A program made the position numbers and the translations under genes. The notes below the pieces were generated by a model. It did not search any database, was not told the origin of the DNA, and saw only the letters and a program-made list of their open reading frames with translations. Of a DNA stretch of 64,000 nucleotides, positions 9,507 to 19,674 are shown in pieces; position 1 is the first letter of the stretch, and each line of letters opens with the position of its first letter. The stretch spans positions 1,426,001-1,490,000 of the forward strand of contig CM073203.1 of assembly GCA_037042915.1 (NCBI GenBank). Reading direction: 5' to 3'. This stretch comes from Auricularia sp. M13 (taxonomy: Eukaryota > Basidiomycota > Agaricomycetes > Auriculariales > Auriculariaceae).

Positions 9507-11423
9507 CGATATGATAGCATTGCGTGGAACGAGCGGGAAGCCCGCTACTCTCAGCCGAAACTCGAACTCTATGGGCTCTGGCGAGCGCTACGCGCAGTTC
9601 GCATCTGGATTGTTGGTCTGCCGTTGCTCTCAGTAGAGGTCGACGCAAAGTTCATAAAGGGCATGCTCAACAACCCGGACGTCCAGCCGAACGTGGTCAT
9701 TAACAGGTGGATCGCCGGTATCTTGCTATTCAATATCAAGCTCGTACATGTCTCAGCGGACTTGCACAGAGCTGCCGACGGTCTCTCTCGGCGACGATCT
9801 TCGCCGCTTGACCCTCGCGAGACGGACGATCTCGAAGAATGGCTTGACTCTGCACTAGGATTATGGGCGTCAGCATGGTTAGACAGACCCGCACGCTCCT
9901 TGCCACCGGTAGGACGCTCAGGAATTGCCATTGCTTACCCAGAGGTTTCTCTACCGAGTGAGTACTACAAGTGCCCCGCGGATGGTCCGCTGGCCAGAAT
10001 CTTGGCGCTGTCTCTCGACAGCGATCCTGGCACGCCGGAACAATCCGTCGTTGTGCCGCCACGAACAGAGCATTTGCGGCGAAAAGACCTGGAACTACAG
10101 GAGATCTTTGACTTTCTGAGCACGCTGGAACCTCCGATTTACTGGCCAAAGGAGCATCTGCACACTTTTATTCATCGCGCCAAGAGGTTCTTCATCCACG
10201 ACGATTGACTCTGGTGCCGGGACGATGGTGGAAGGCACAGACTGGTCGTCATTACCGCGGCCAAGCGCATGGAAATCATGACATGTGCACACGACGATCT
10301 AGGGCACAAGGGTGCCTGGCCCACATGCGCGCAGATCCGCACACAATTCTGGTGGCCGGGACTTGAGGCAGACGTTCGCTGGTATTGCGCAACATGCGAC
10401 GCGTGCCAGCGTAGGCAGACATTCAAATTACACATTCTGCCAACTGTTGCGGCTGTCGCAACTCTCGTCCAGAAGTGCTACATGGATACGATGCACTTGC
10501 CGGCTTCAAACAAATACAAGTACGTAGTACAAGCCCGGTGCTCGCTTTCAACGTACCCAGAATGGAGAAAACTCGTCAAGCAGACCGGAGAAGCGATCGG
10601 CCGCTTCATTCTCGAAGAGATTCTCTGCAGGTGGGGCTATTTGGCGGAAATTGTCACGGACAACGGTACACCCTACATCGCCGCTCTCGAATGGTTAGCA
10701 ACAAAGTACGGCATTCGGCATATCAAGATCAGTGGCTACAATTCGCAGGCTAACAGCGCGGTGGAATCCAAGCATTACAGCGTCTGAGAGTCGCTCGTCA
10801 AGATATGCGACGGTGACATTTCCAAGTGGTCTCAATACATTCACCTGGTGTTCTGGGCCGAACGCGTGACTATACGCCGGGCAACCGGGATGTCGCCGTA
10901 CTATATGGTACACGGCGTGGAACTCGTTTTACTGCTGGATCTACAGGAAGCCACCTTCTTAGCTGGGCCAATGCAGCCGTACATGTCCACGACGGATCTC
11001 ATCGCTCTCCGCGCGCGACAGCTCGAGCGGCGGACGGAGGACCTCGAAGATGTCCGCGCGAAGGTACGGGACTCACGCTGGAAAGACTGGGAGGAGTTCA
11101 TGCGCAGGCACGCGCACACGATCAAAGACTTCAACTTCGCGCTGGGGAAACTTGTTCTGGTTCGAAACACCCGAATTGAGCACGACCTTAGTCTCAAGAA
11201 GGTCGAAGATCGCTATTGCGGACCTATGATTGTGGTCAAGCGCAGGATGGGCGGCGCTTACACCCTGGCCGAACTCGACGGAACTGTTTCAATGCTGCGC
11301 TGCGCGGCGTTCCGCGTCATTCCGTATTATCCGCGCTGGGAACGCGAGTATGACGTGTCAGGAATACTAGAAGAAGCTCAAGAGCAACTGAAGCTCATCG
11401 ACAAGATCAACAACAGCAAATGA
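9504..11423 (+). pseudogene. RNase H remainder and integrase (gypsy pol)
   Basis: The frame resumes with NEREARYSQPKLELYGL and the RNase H region through HRAADGLSRR. An in-frame TGA at 10206-10208 follows. Integrase has an HHCC zinc-binding module (10290-10410, ending CATCDACQRR) and a D,D,E core: YMDTMHLP, IVTDNGTPY and NSQANSAVESKH. A second TGA (10785-10787) lies just after the catalytic Glu. Both TGA codons stand where relatives of the family usually have Arg, so CGA to TGA transitions are the simplest explanation. The C-terminal part to 11423 has a chromo-like or GPY/F-type tail that I could not define further. Confidence 0.88.
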
Positions 11424-11587
11424 CCAACTTTCTTGGCAACTCAGTGTACAACATCCTTCTACCATTAATCTCTCCAACCACAAGTTTCTCACCAACTTTT
11501 ATCTCTGTTTTCCTATGGACTACTCCTTCTCAACCACAGGGTGGACTATGACAAAAATTAACTAATAAAATTCACACAGAGGAGCAC
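11424..11587. other. 3' flank of the gypsy element
   Basis: Short non-coding stretch between the integrase stop and the hAT-like element. No LTR start was recognised. Confidence 0.5.
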
Positions 11588-11595
11588 GAGCGGGA
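11588..11595. repeat. 8-bp target site duplication, left (GAGCGGGA)
   Basis: GAGCGGGA here is repeated exactly at 13128-13135, directly outside the ends of the 1.5-kb element. Confidence 0.85.
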
Positions 11596-13127
11596 TAGGG
11601 TTCTGTGTACAATGCCACGTTTTAAACACGGGTTAAAAAACAGTGTTTAAAACATTGTTTTAAAACAGACGTCCGAAAATTGGCTGTTTAAAACCAAAAT
11701 ACAGTTCAGTTGCAGGACCTCTGAGACATGTGTTGGAGGCACAGATTTTGTCTTTGTGCCATTTCCCGCTATATCCTAGCAGCCTCCATTGCTGGTAGCA
11801 TATGAGTTAGCTGCATCTCGCATCTCACACAGGTGATCAGTGAGAGATTCGTTCAACTGCAGGAGCTGTCTCAGTGCTGTAAGTAACTAATTAGCAAGAT
11901 CTCACAAGAGAACAGCATTCTTCCAGTGCCCAGACCTGAGAGTGTTGTTAAACATCTAGTATAGAAAGTGGCTCATTCTGACCTATATTCTCACAGGTAG
12001 AAGTTTACAACATTACATCGAGCATTAAAGTTTCAAGTACCATGCATTGCCAATCATACCGGCAGGTATCTGTGATATCCTAGGGTATGAGGAGGTACAG
12101 TGGAGGACATGGAGATTCGAACACCCCGATTTTTTACTCCAGTAAATTTACAATTCCACAACATTGGGTAGTACCTTCCTCCCACCAATGACATGTGTTG
12201 ATGACAAGTAGCCAAACTTTAACGTGGTGGTGGATTGATGTCGATTGCATTACTCTGTCACGAGGTGCAGCAGCAAGACTGATATGACTATATGCGAATT
12301 GCACAGCCCGGCAAATTTCATCCAAGCCAGGTAGCACTGAGACCTGTTGCGCATTGGTAAATGAGAAGGTACACTACATGAATACACTCAAGGAATCTCA
12401 TTTGCAGACTGCTTCATGGCTCAGAGCCATGACAACTGTGAAACACAGAATGCGCAAATTTTGTATACACTCTCAAAGCTCAACTGATTAGCTTCTGGAC
12501 ATGGCACTTGCGGGTCACAATCCATGTCTATATATCTCGTTGTTTGCAAGGTATCATGACCTGAGACTCTGTCTAGAGCAGATTGCGTAGTGTTCAAATT
12601 TTGCGCAGTCTGTGTTTCACAGGTGTCGTAGCTCTGAGCCATGAAGCAGTCTGCAAATGAGATTCCTTGAGTGTATTCATGTAGTGTACCTTCTCATCTA
12701 CCAATGCGCAACAGGTCTCAGTGCTACCTGGCTTGGATGAAATTTGCCGGGCTGTGCAATCCGCATATAGTCATATCAGTCTTGCTGCTGCACCTCATGA
12801 CAGAGTAATGCAATCGACATCAATCCACCACCACGTTAAAGCTTGGCTACTTGTCATCAACACATGTCATTGGTGGGAGGAAGGTACTACCCAATGTTGT
12901 GGAATTGTAAATTTACTGGAGTAAAAAATCGGGGTGTTCGAATCTCCATGTCCTCCACTGTATGCCTGGGCAAATTTGACTGGAAGGTTGCTTTTTCTAA
13001 GCTTGTCTCGATGTTTCTAATGCATTACATAAGCTGTGTTTTAAACACTGTTTTAAACACCTGTTAAATAACGGGTTGGTTAAAAAACATGTTGAGAATA
13101 GCTCGGGCATTTTACACAGAACCCTAG
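11596..13127. mobile_element. Non-autonomous hAT-like element, 1532 bp
   Basis: The ends are inverted copies of TAGGGTTCTGTGTA[CA]AATGCC (20 of 21 positions agree), continuing loosely into blocks rich in GTTTAAAAC. An 8-bp duplication, GAGCGGGA, flanks both ends exactly; eight-base duplications and a TAGGG-type terminus are characteristic of the hAT superfamily. No transposase ORF is present, so mobilisation would need a helper. The middle is filled by a large inverted repeat (12096-12461 against 12597-12962). Confidence 0.8.
12096..12962. repeat. Large inverted repeat, 366-bp arms, about 135-bp loop
   Basis: The left arm 12096-12461 starts TACAGTGGAGGACATGGAG and the right arm 12597-12962 is its near-exact reverse complement, with scattered substitutions and small indels. 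The arm ends carry GTGTTCGAATC, which resembles a pol III B box, but no matching A box was found. Transcription across this region would give a long hairpin. Confidence 0.9.
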
Positions 13128-13135
13128 AGCGGGAG
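13128..13135. repeat. 8-bp target site duplication, right (GAGCGGGA)
   Basis: Exact partner of 11588-11595. Confidence 0.85.
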
Positions 13136-13144
13136 GGGACGCGG

Positions 13145-14523
13145 TTACTCCAAGTGGCAGAGATGTCCAAATCGCTGTTTGAAGTCATTGGCTTGATCCA
13201 CAAGCATTGTCACATGGAACGCGCACAGCTGTGGATCGTTGCCAAGGAGGCCGTCCACGTTCTGCAAAAGTCGCGCAACCGGGGCCTTACGTTCCTCGTC
13301 CCACTCCATGCCAGCTTCACGGAGAGTTTCCAACATCTCGCGGCGGACGCGCAGTGGCACTATAGCATCGTCAAGAACTTGCTCACATCGGTCGAAGACG
13401 AGAAGCTCTCGGCCAACGGTCTGCGGGCGCTGTCAGCCAGAAATCGGAGCGCGCGCATAGCACTCACCGTCAGAATCTCGATATCCCTCAGCTGCGAATC
13501 AATTTCGGCGATCGTGAAGAAGCCATCGTCCAGGCTGGGCCAGTTTGCGGAAGGCCACGCCGTGTTAAAAGCCGCGCAGAGCAACGGAAAGGCGAGGACG
13601 GTTTCGATCTGGTACTCTTTCATGTCCAGGAACCAGCACCACTGTTCTTTGGGCAGGTTCAAAGGCTCTCTACGAAGCAGAACGAAAGCGTCAAGCACAG
13701 CGTGCGCCACGATGTCCATCAGCGCGCCATGGCCGTTCATGTTTGCCGAACGGTACTCGCGGGCGATGACGAGAAGCTCGGGCTGGCGAATGTGGTCCTC
13801 AACGAAGGCGGGAATCTCGTAGCCCAGGTCGGGGACGTCTGCGCAATCGGCTGCGCTCGCAGTGGTATCGTCGAACGAACCTCCACGCATCCAGTGGTAA
13901 CGCAGGTCGGGCGCTGGTGTCTCGAACGAAGACAGCGAACGGAAGCCGGTCAACTTGGGTGCCGCGTTGTACTCAGGAGAAGCATGCGGGGATGCATTGG
14001 GGCAGTAGGCCGGGCCGTGGTATACGAGCCCACAGCGCGCGCAAGGAAAAGCAAAGACGGCTCGAGCCGCTGGTTGGCCGTCCGGATCGCCGGATCTGCG
14101 GGCCATCAGCGCGGGATCAATTTCAGCAATCCACGAGCTCTCAGCGTCCGGCAGCTGCTTGCTCGACGCTCATAGCGGACAATTGACGGATGGCGCGCTC
14201 GAAGTCACTGTTTCCATCGTCGCCGTGGATGGACATGGTGTCCACAGTTATGGCACTGTCAAGGCTTTCGTACATCAAAATGCTCGAAATGGGATGGCGT
14301 ACTCTGACTCGCGACGTCCGCCATATGTCATACGGAACCGACGATAGTCCTCCAGTCGGGCTGCACCCTGACGACAAGCCGTGGCACGAAAGGCTTCAAT
14401 AACATCGGGATTCAGGAACGTGGCGACGTATGCCTGGGGAATGTCCATAGAGGCTGAAGTTCGTTCTGATTTGTTCAACTTTCTCGGTTTATGTACGCGA
14501 CACGGGGGCGGTCGCGATCTCAA
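13145..14523 (-). pseudogene. Broken hypothetical protein gene
   Basis: Several minus-strand ORFs in different frames read as one decayed protein: an N-terminal piece beginning MDIPQAYVATFLNPDV (14448 down to 14275), a central piece (14106-13360) with CARCGLVYHGPAYC, and a C-terminal piece (13360-13145) beginning VPLRVRREML. The central and C-terminal pieces abut at about 13360 and need a single-base shift to join. I do not recognise the family. The hAT-like element lies 10 bp beyond its apparent 3' end. Introns could account for some breaks, but the shift at 13360 shows no splice signals. Confidence 0.4.
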
Positions 14524-14904
14524 GTGCCCCGCGGGTGTCGGGCCTGGGATTCTCCCAGGACGGTCCGGAGCATCGGACTGTATGCATGATCGGTTACATA
14601 CCGATCACTGACGCTCTGGGGCGGACACCCCTCGTCTACGGAGACTCAGTCAGCACAGGAGCACTCTATAGGTCTAGATTCGTCTCATTTATCACACTCT
14701 CAGGCTCTCTGTTTGGTCCAGGCTCTCTCAGTGGTGTATATAAGGTTTCCCAGTGTTTCTCAGTACCCCAGCAATCCAGGAGCGATTGGCTCACCCCAGA
14801 GAGTCAGAATCAGTCAGAAGTACTGATTTGCTGACATTGCCATCAAGTCTCAGCGTCTATCATCGTTCTCAGCATCTATATTAGACATGTCGGGATTGCG
14901 GCGC
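14524..14904. other. Non-coding stretch with TATA-like motif
   Basis: GTGTATATAAGG near 14735 is a good TATA box and the sequence around 14580-14837 begins TGT and ends ACA like a solo LTR, but no flanking target duplication was found. Confidence 0.3.
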
Positions 14905-15420
14905 ACACCTCGGGATCAAAAATCGGATCCATTTTCCCGAACCTGCCACAACACACTTTCTCTCGTCCTGACGACATCCGCACTGCTCTATAGCGCAAAC
15001 TAGCAGCTGTATCTACCATCATGAAGGCCAAGACGTTGTCAAAGTTGCCAGAACTGCCCGCCAATCTCGCATTTATTGCCGCTGCGCATCCTGTCGCTGG
15101 CTCCTCTACCCGGACAAGAATGACAGTAAGCAGGAGTTGAAAAACAGTGAGGCCCTGGACTGTAGGCACCGTTGGACGAAAGCCAGCCGCTGTCGTGCGG
15201 CATTGACGCCGCGTTTAGTCCGGAGAGGTTGGCACCCCACGCCGGGTCCGACGCTTGCGGCTTGCTGCTTTATGCAAGCGTCCGAAAACTTGACTTCGGG
15301 CAGTCCACAAATACATACAGCTCTGTATGCACGTATCCCGGCTCACTTGAGCTACCATAGTGAAGTACAAAGGGCACATCTGCATTCGATTTTTGGACTC
15401 GATTTTTGATCCCGAGGTGT
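14905..15420. repeat. Element bounded by a perfect 21-bp inverted repeat
   Basis: The arm at 14905-14925 (ACACCTCGGGATCAAAAATC plus G) is exactly complementary to 15400-15420. A third related fragment, ACCTCGGGA, follows at about 15431. The 474 bp between arms contain no recognised gene. This may be a small MITE. Confidence 0.45.
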
Positions 15421-15455
15421 GATGTCATACCTCGGGAAATCCCATCATGTCTATT

Positions 15456-15562
15456 TCGCTCCATCGCAGTCGGATTAGGCGGCCAACCTACTCAGACTTC
15501 ATACACCCATTGCAGACACCTCTCACTCCCCCAGACCAGTGTGTAGCACTGACCTGCCCATC
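15456..15562 (+). repeat. Dispersed repeat, copy 2 (about 107 bp)
   Basis: Near-identical to 265-371. Here it sits immediately next to the truncation point of the non-LTR element ORF2. Confidence 0.85.
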
Positions 15563-15896
15563 AGTATCCATTCTGGATGTATGCGAATGGGGTCTCCAGC
15601 ACCATGACGTCCGTGCTGGAGAGGTTCTGACGCCAAACACACTCGAGCGAACGTCGCACGATTGCAGCGATGCCACCCCACTGCTCTCTCAGATTGTCAG
15701 GCAATGGGCACGGGTTTGACACTATCGTGTAGCCTGCGGGCAGAGGCAGCAGATCGTGCTGTCCTGGCAGTAGATGCGTTTCTTGCAACAGGACTATATC
15801 ATACACCGATAGCAGGGCTCGAAACGATGTGTCTGTAAGTTTAGGTGTAGTTGGCCGTGTACATTCCATGACAGAACGCGTACTACCATCCCACAT
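15561..15896 (-). pseudogene. Non-LTR retrotransposon ORF2, N-terminal endonuclease fragment
   Basis: About 111 codons encode the start of an apurinic-type endonuclease: the motif IVLLQETHLLP and a later GGIAAIVRRSLE with TDVMVLET are typical of the endonuclease-exonuclease-phosphatase fold in L1/Tad-like ORF2 proteins. The reading ends at 15561 inside the fold; the His catalytic region and all of reverse transcriptase are missing. The start lies 30 bp after the stop of ORF1, the usual spacing in these elements. Confidence 0.75.
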
Positions 15897-15926
15897 CAGT
15901 TACATGTACTCTGGATATTCGGCCTA

Positions 15927-17174
15927 CTAATGCCTCCTGAAGGTGCGACCAGACTGCAGGGCAGTCACCAGGCATTCCGGTGGCGGCGACTGGACCGTGG
16001 AGACAGTAGTCGATGGCATGAGCCCCCCGGTCTGCCTCAGAGCGCTCTGCCATTCAACGAGCAGCATGTCGCGTTCCTCGGTCGTCTTGAATACAGCGTC
16101 AACGAAGGAGACGCTCTTCTCTGACACCATCATGGCGTAGGGCAGAGCGATGTTGCGGCAGTCCGGCAGCAAGTTGATGCTGTCGACGAGCATTGACCAG
16201 ACCTCGTTGAGCGGTTTTCCAACGATGCCGCGCCAGGGACCGAAGGAGATTGCAGGGCAAACAAGAGAACTTCCCGCCACAGCATCGTGCTCCTGCCCAC
16301 GAGCACGCTCAGTGGTGGCCGGCTCGGCGTCTGCCAGCAAGGGAGATCTGGGACACGTAACTCTGTTGCCTGTGCCGGCAGTGGTAACGGCAGTAGCGAG
16401 CGGCAGTAGGTCAGGCAAGCCGTCCCCAGACGCTGTGAGAAGCAGAAACTTTGTCTTGAGCGCCAAGACCTCTCGCTCCACAGCTGCAGTCCTGGCCTGC
16501 TCCTGCTGTAGCGTGCAATGGGTACTGAGGACCGTCTCCCCCAGGCGCACGAGGTAAGCATGGTCATTGTTGAGTGACACGCAAATTGCAGCCATCTTTG
16601 CCGAGGACGCGGGGTTGTTAGAAGCGCAGGCAGCGTCATGAGCCTCAACAGCCAGAGTATTGATCCTCGCATCAAGTTCCTCCAGCATCTTGTGGACGTC
16701 AGAGTCAGCAGGCACGGCAGCAGTCTCAGAGCAGTCGATAGCATCCACCCTGGCTGCGAGTAACTCGGCGACTTCGGCATTTGCATTCATGGCAGCAAGG
16801 AGCTCAGTGCCTGGGTGCTTGAGCTTCACGGCAGCAAGGATGCTGAAGCCATGAGGCGTGACACGGTCCACACGAGTCTGCGCGGCATTCTCGGACGGTT
16901 TGCGCTTAGGTTTCTTCCCAGGAACGATGGGCGGGGGCGCATCCTCGGGCTCTGTGGCAGAGCCAACGTCTCCGTCGTCCATAATCTGCGACATCTGCAC
17001 AGTCAAACCGGGCAACACATCAGTATCAAGCTGGCACAGCGCTTCGGCACCCCGACTCGCCTGCACAGCATCTGTGGCCAGCTGGACTTCATCCAAGTCC
17101 GGCAGCAGCAGTAGAGCGTCTCTGTCGGTGTCTCCCATGTTGGGCAGCGTCAGAAGGTCAGGAAAGTCAGCCAT
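15927..17174 (-). CDS. Non-LTR retrotransposon ORF1 (gag-like)
   Basis: This 415-residue open frame starts at the ATG at 17174-17172. It has an acidic N-terminus, a basic patch GKKPKRKPSE near residue 93, and a heptad-rich region in the middle (about 140-250: VDAIDCSETAA... EQARTAAVEREVLALKTK) that is probably a coiled coil. No zinc knuckle was seen. Its position directly upstream of an endonuclease ORF2 in the same orientation identifies it as ORF1 of an L1/Tad-like element; such proteins bind element RNA. The frame is intact although the element as a whole has lost the rest of ORF2. Confidence 0.7.
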   Translation of the reverse strand: MADFPDLLTLPNMGDTDRDALLLLPDLDEVQLATDAVQASRGAEALCQLDTDVLPGLTVQMSQIMDDGDVGSATEPEDAPPPIVPGKKPKRKPSENAAQTRVDRVTPHGFSILAAVKLKHPGTELLAAMNANAEVAELLAARVDAIDCSETAAVPADSDVHKMLEELDARINTLAVEAHDAACASNNPASSAKMAAICVSLNNDHAYLVRLGETVLSTHCTLQQEQARTAAVEREVLALKTKFLLLTASGDGLPDLLPLATAVTTAGTGNRVTCPRSPLLADAEPATTERARGQEHDAVAGSSLVCPAISFGPWRGIVGKPLNEVWSMLVDSINLLPDCRNIALPYAMMVSEKSVSFVDAVFKTTEERDMLLVEWQSALRQTGGLMPSTTVSTVQSPPPECLVTALQSGRTFRRH

Positions 17175-17198
17175 GGCAGCAAGGGCAGCAAGGGACAC

Positions 17199-18090
17199 CG
17201 TCTGTATCCCTGTCTGTATCCCTGGTAATATCTAGGGCTATATACCACGCCTCCTGGGGCCGTCAACTCCGACTGCGCTGACCCCTCTCGCTAGTCTCAG
17301 GCCACCGGCACCTTTTTAGTACAGCGCCGTCGCACAACAACAGTAAGACTAGGCACACTCGGTAGGATCGGGTGCCTGGCACTTGTTGGCGCGCTCCGTC
17401 TTCACGTGCTCGCACAGGCAGCGGGACATATGTTGTCCACCAACTTCAATGCAGGCGAGGTCCTAGAGGCTGCCGTCCCAGCCGGACAAGCACAGGCGGC
17501 ACCAAGGATCCAACATGCGACACAGTGCAAGGCTCCTGCCTGCAGGTACACGGCTACCCAGGCAATCACATAAAATGTGGTAATTTGGCCGATTAATCTG
17601 CTTAGGTCTTTGCATAACAATTCTCACGTCTTTCCGTGCAAACACAAAAATCGTGTCTTCCAAAGACCTCCGAGATGTTATGGCTATGACGCCACTCCGG
17701 ATTAAAAGACCGAGTGCTATTGGTAAGCAGAAAAGCATGGCACAAAAACCCGCGTCCTGCTCAAAGGAAGCCAAAGATAAGACCTGGAAACCAACAGTGA
17801 AACAAGTTGTAAAAGAATATGTGTCTAAGATGCTCTGCGCACTGCGAAATACCGAGCACTTGTATCGCAAATGATAACCCTGCTGAGTATTGCCGGAGTC
17901 ACTCGGCCAGTGAGCCCGTGTTTGGCCCCACCGCAAGACGATGCCGTGGTCATTCGATTACAACATTTTCGTCTTTGCTCCGCAGACCTAATATGCGTTC
18001 AAGTTGAACACACGGGAGGTGATCTGCAAGATACATTTCTTGTAATCTGTGATATCACATCTTTCAGGTAATCAGATGGGTAGCCATGTA
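17199..18090. other. Non-coding stretch
   Basis: Probably the 5' untranslated region of the non-LTR element near 17230 and then unclassified sequence. A degenerate relative of the 18094 tandem unit (GCAAGGCTCCTGCCTGCAGG) is at about 17526. Confidence 0.4.
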
Positions 18091-18091
18091 A

Positions 18092-18205
18092 CCAGGCTCC
18101 CGCCCACAGGTAGTCAGGCTCCCGCCCACAGGTAGTCAGGCTCCCGCCTGAAGGTAGTGCAAGGCTCCCGCCCGCAGGTAATCAGGCTCCCGCCTGAGGG
18201 TAGAG
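18092..18205 (+). repeat. Tandem repeat, about 23-bp unit, five copies
   Basis: The unit CAGGCTCCCGCC[CT]NNAGGTA occurs five times (about 18093, 18115, 18138, 18162 and 18184), spaced 22-24 bp. Confidence 0.85.
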
Positions 18206-18519
18206 CAACACTTCCATCTGCAGATACACCGGGCAATCATAGCGCAAGGCACCCAGACAGAACAACGGTTGAGACCACCGCTGCCACAGCAACAGTATGC
18301 TCGCCGCCATCATCTTCAACGGCCAGCCAGCCATGAGCACCGTCGAGCTGTAAGGTGTTCTTCTGGCACTTGCCGCTCCACTTGCCCACGTCAAGCATGT
18401 TGTTCATGCGGTACCATGGCACCCGGTTGTCCTGCGCGCTGGCGCCAACGCAGCCATAAAGCACGAGCCCCGCCTGCTGCTGCACCTTGCGCGCACGCGT
18501 GTGGTGGGCCCGCACCACC

Positions 18520-19069
18520 TCATTCGTGCGCACTGCCCGTACAGGCGCGCCTCGCCGGCGGTTGTCGTACGATCCAGACTTCTGCGCCCACCTTCGTGAA
18601 TAGCAGCGCAACTGCAAGCCAGATGCCTTGCGCCGCGCCAGACACGAAGACGAGCTGACTGCGCGCGCCAGAGAATTCGCCCCATACCATGCCGACTGCG
18701 TTTATGCTCGACGCTTGACATATGCGCTCGATTCCGAGTTCGGCAGCCGCCCAGCGCCTGCAACGAGTTCCACGACACGACAACATTGAGGTTGTGTGTT
18801 TCGACGACATAGTGGCCTGGGTTGGCGATGGCGGCGAGGTGGATGACGGCGTTGCAGCCGCGGAAGCCCTCGAGGACTTGGTTGTAATCGCGAATGTCAA
18901 GTTGCATGAAGTGGAACCACTTGTCCTTGCTTGTTGTGTCTTCGGGAACCTGCGGTGGCTCGATCGGTGGCACCTTGTCCAAGGCCACGACGCGGTGTCC
19001 GTGGGCAATCGCAATGTGCACGACGCGCTGGCCGAGGTTGCCGCTTGCACCAGTAACTGCGATCTTCAT
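18520..19069 (-). pseudogene. Chimeric dehydrogenase remnant: epimerase N-terminus joined to a ketoreductase fragment
   Basis: From the ATG at 19069 the product begins MKIAVTGASGNLGQRVV, a Rossmann nucleotide-binding loop of the extended SDR (NAD-dependent epimerase/dehydratase) family, followed by LDIRDYNQVLEGF and VIHLAAIANP. Around 18755 a one-base shift is needed to continue (AELGIERICQASSINAVGM). After about 18665 the sequence no longer fits an epimerase: LVFVSGAAQGIWLAVALLF looks like a new Rossmann start of a classical SDR, resembling 3-ketodihydrosphingosine reductase. No further catalytic motif follows. It reads as a rearrangement product, not a working enzyme. Confidence 0.6.
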
Positions 19070-19666
19070 CGAGCAGCGTAAGACGAAAGTCGAGACGGAC
19101 AGGAACGGCGCGCCACACTATCGCGCTTTCGGAATAGTCGACTTGGTCAAGAGTCGGATATGAATCCTTGATGATGGCCAGGGGACAGTCCGAGAAGGTG
19201 TGGGAATCTGGATGTTTGTAACGAGTAGCACGAACAACCCAGCTCTTCCGTGACCACGGCCTGCCGGCTGAGAGGACCTGGTCGGCTTGGTACACGCCCC
19301 TGCTGTCGTCACCAATCAGCCAAATCAGTCCGTCGCAGTGCAGCCTTGCGGCACGCGCAGGGCGTATGTCTGCTAGGCGAATGGACGGATTGACTGAAAG
19401 TGGGTTGTAAAGCCGGTCAACGTAGCCCAGTAAAATGTGTACAGTCTCGGGGTCGTCCCATGCTATTTCAGGCGTGGAATACACCGCGGAGGCGTCGCTC
19501 CAGAGAATGCGATAAGACAGTTGAGTCATCCTGAGACCGAAGCAACCAGGCAAGTCCGGACGCGCCTGGTTCAGAGATCCAAGACAATCTGTGGCCAGAT
19601 CCACAGAGTACCGCTTATCAACGCTCTTGTCGACGAGGATAGTTGATAGGACGTGATGCCAGGCCA

Positions 19667-19674
19667 CTGCGGAC
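19667..19674. repeat. 8-bp target site duplication, left (CTGCGGAC)
   Basis: Exact copy of 20122-20129, adjoining the MITE ends. Confidence 0.9.

Larger units (their letters stand above)
2397..11423 (+). mobile_element. Degenerate Ty3/gypsy LTR retrotransposon
   Basis: The order gag, zinc knuckle, aspartic protease, reverse transcriptase, RNase H, integrase on one strand defines a Ty3/gypsy (Metaviridae-type) fungal element. It is inactive as read: a frameshift in gag, an in-frame TAG in RT, two in-frame TGA codons around integrase and a 2.4-kb insertion in RNase H. I found no long direct repeats flanking the coding part, so the LTRs are either outside the recognisable region or lost. The 5' side abuts the periodic repeat array and the 3' side abuts a hAT-like insertion after about 165 bp. 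Confidence 0.92.

Noticed and set aside
2397-11423. Flanking LTRs of the gypsy element
   Set aside because: I compared the sequences before 2397 and after 11423 by eye and found no shared long segment.
12930-12962. tRNA gene (B-box-like GTGTTCGAATC)
   Set aside because: No A box or cloverleaf in range, and the same motif is just the end of the large inverted repeat arm.
13860-14186. Plus-strand ORFs opposite the broken gene
   Set aside because: Minus-strand reading has more coherent protein character; the plus ORFs mirror it.
14580-14837. Solo LTR (TGT...ACA with a TATA box)
   Set aside because: No flanking target duplication and no second copy in the window.
17463-17936. 157-codon minus-strand ORF
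   Set aside because: No start context, family motif or neighbouring exon; lies in repeat-derived sequence.
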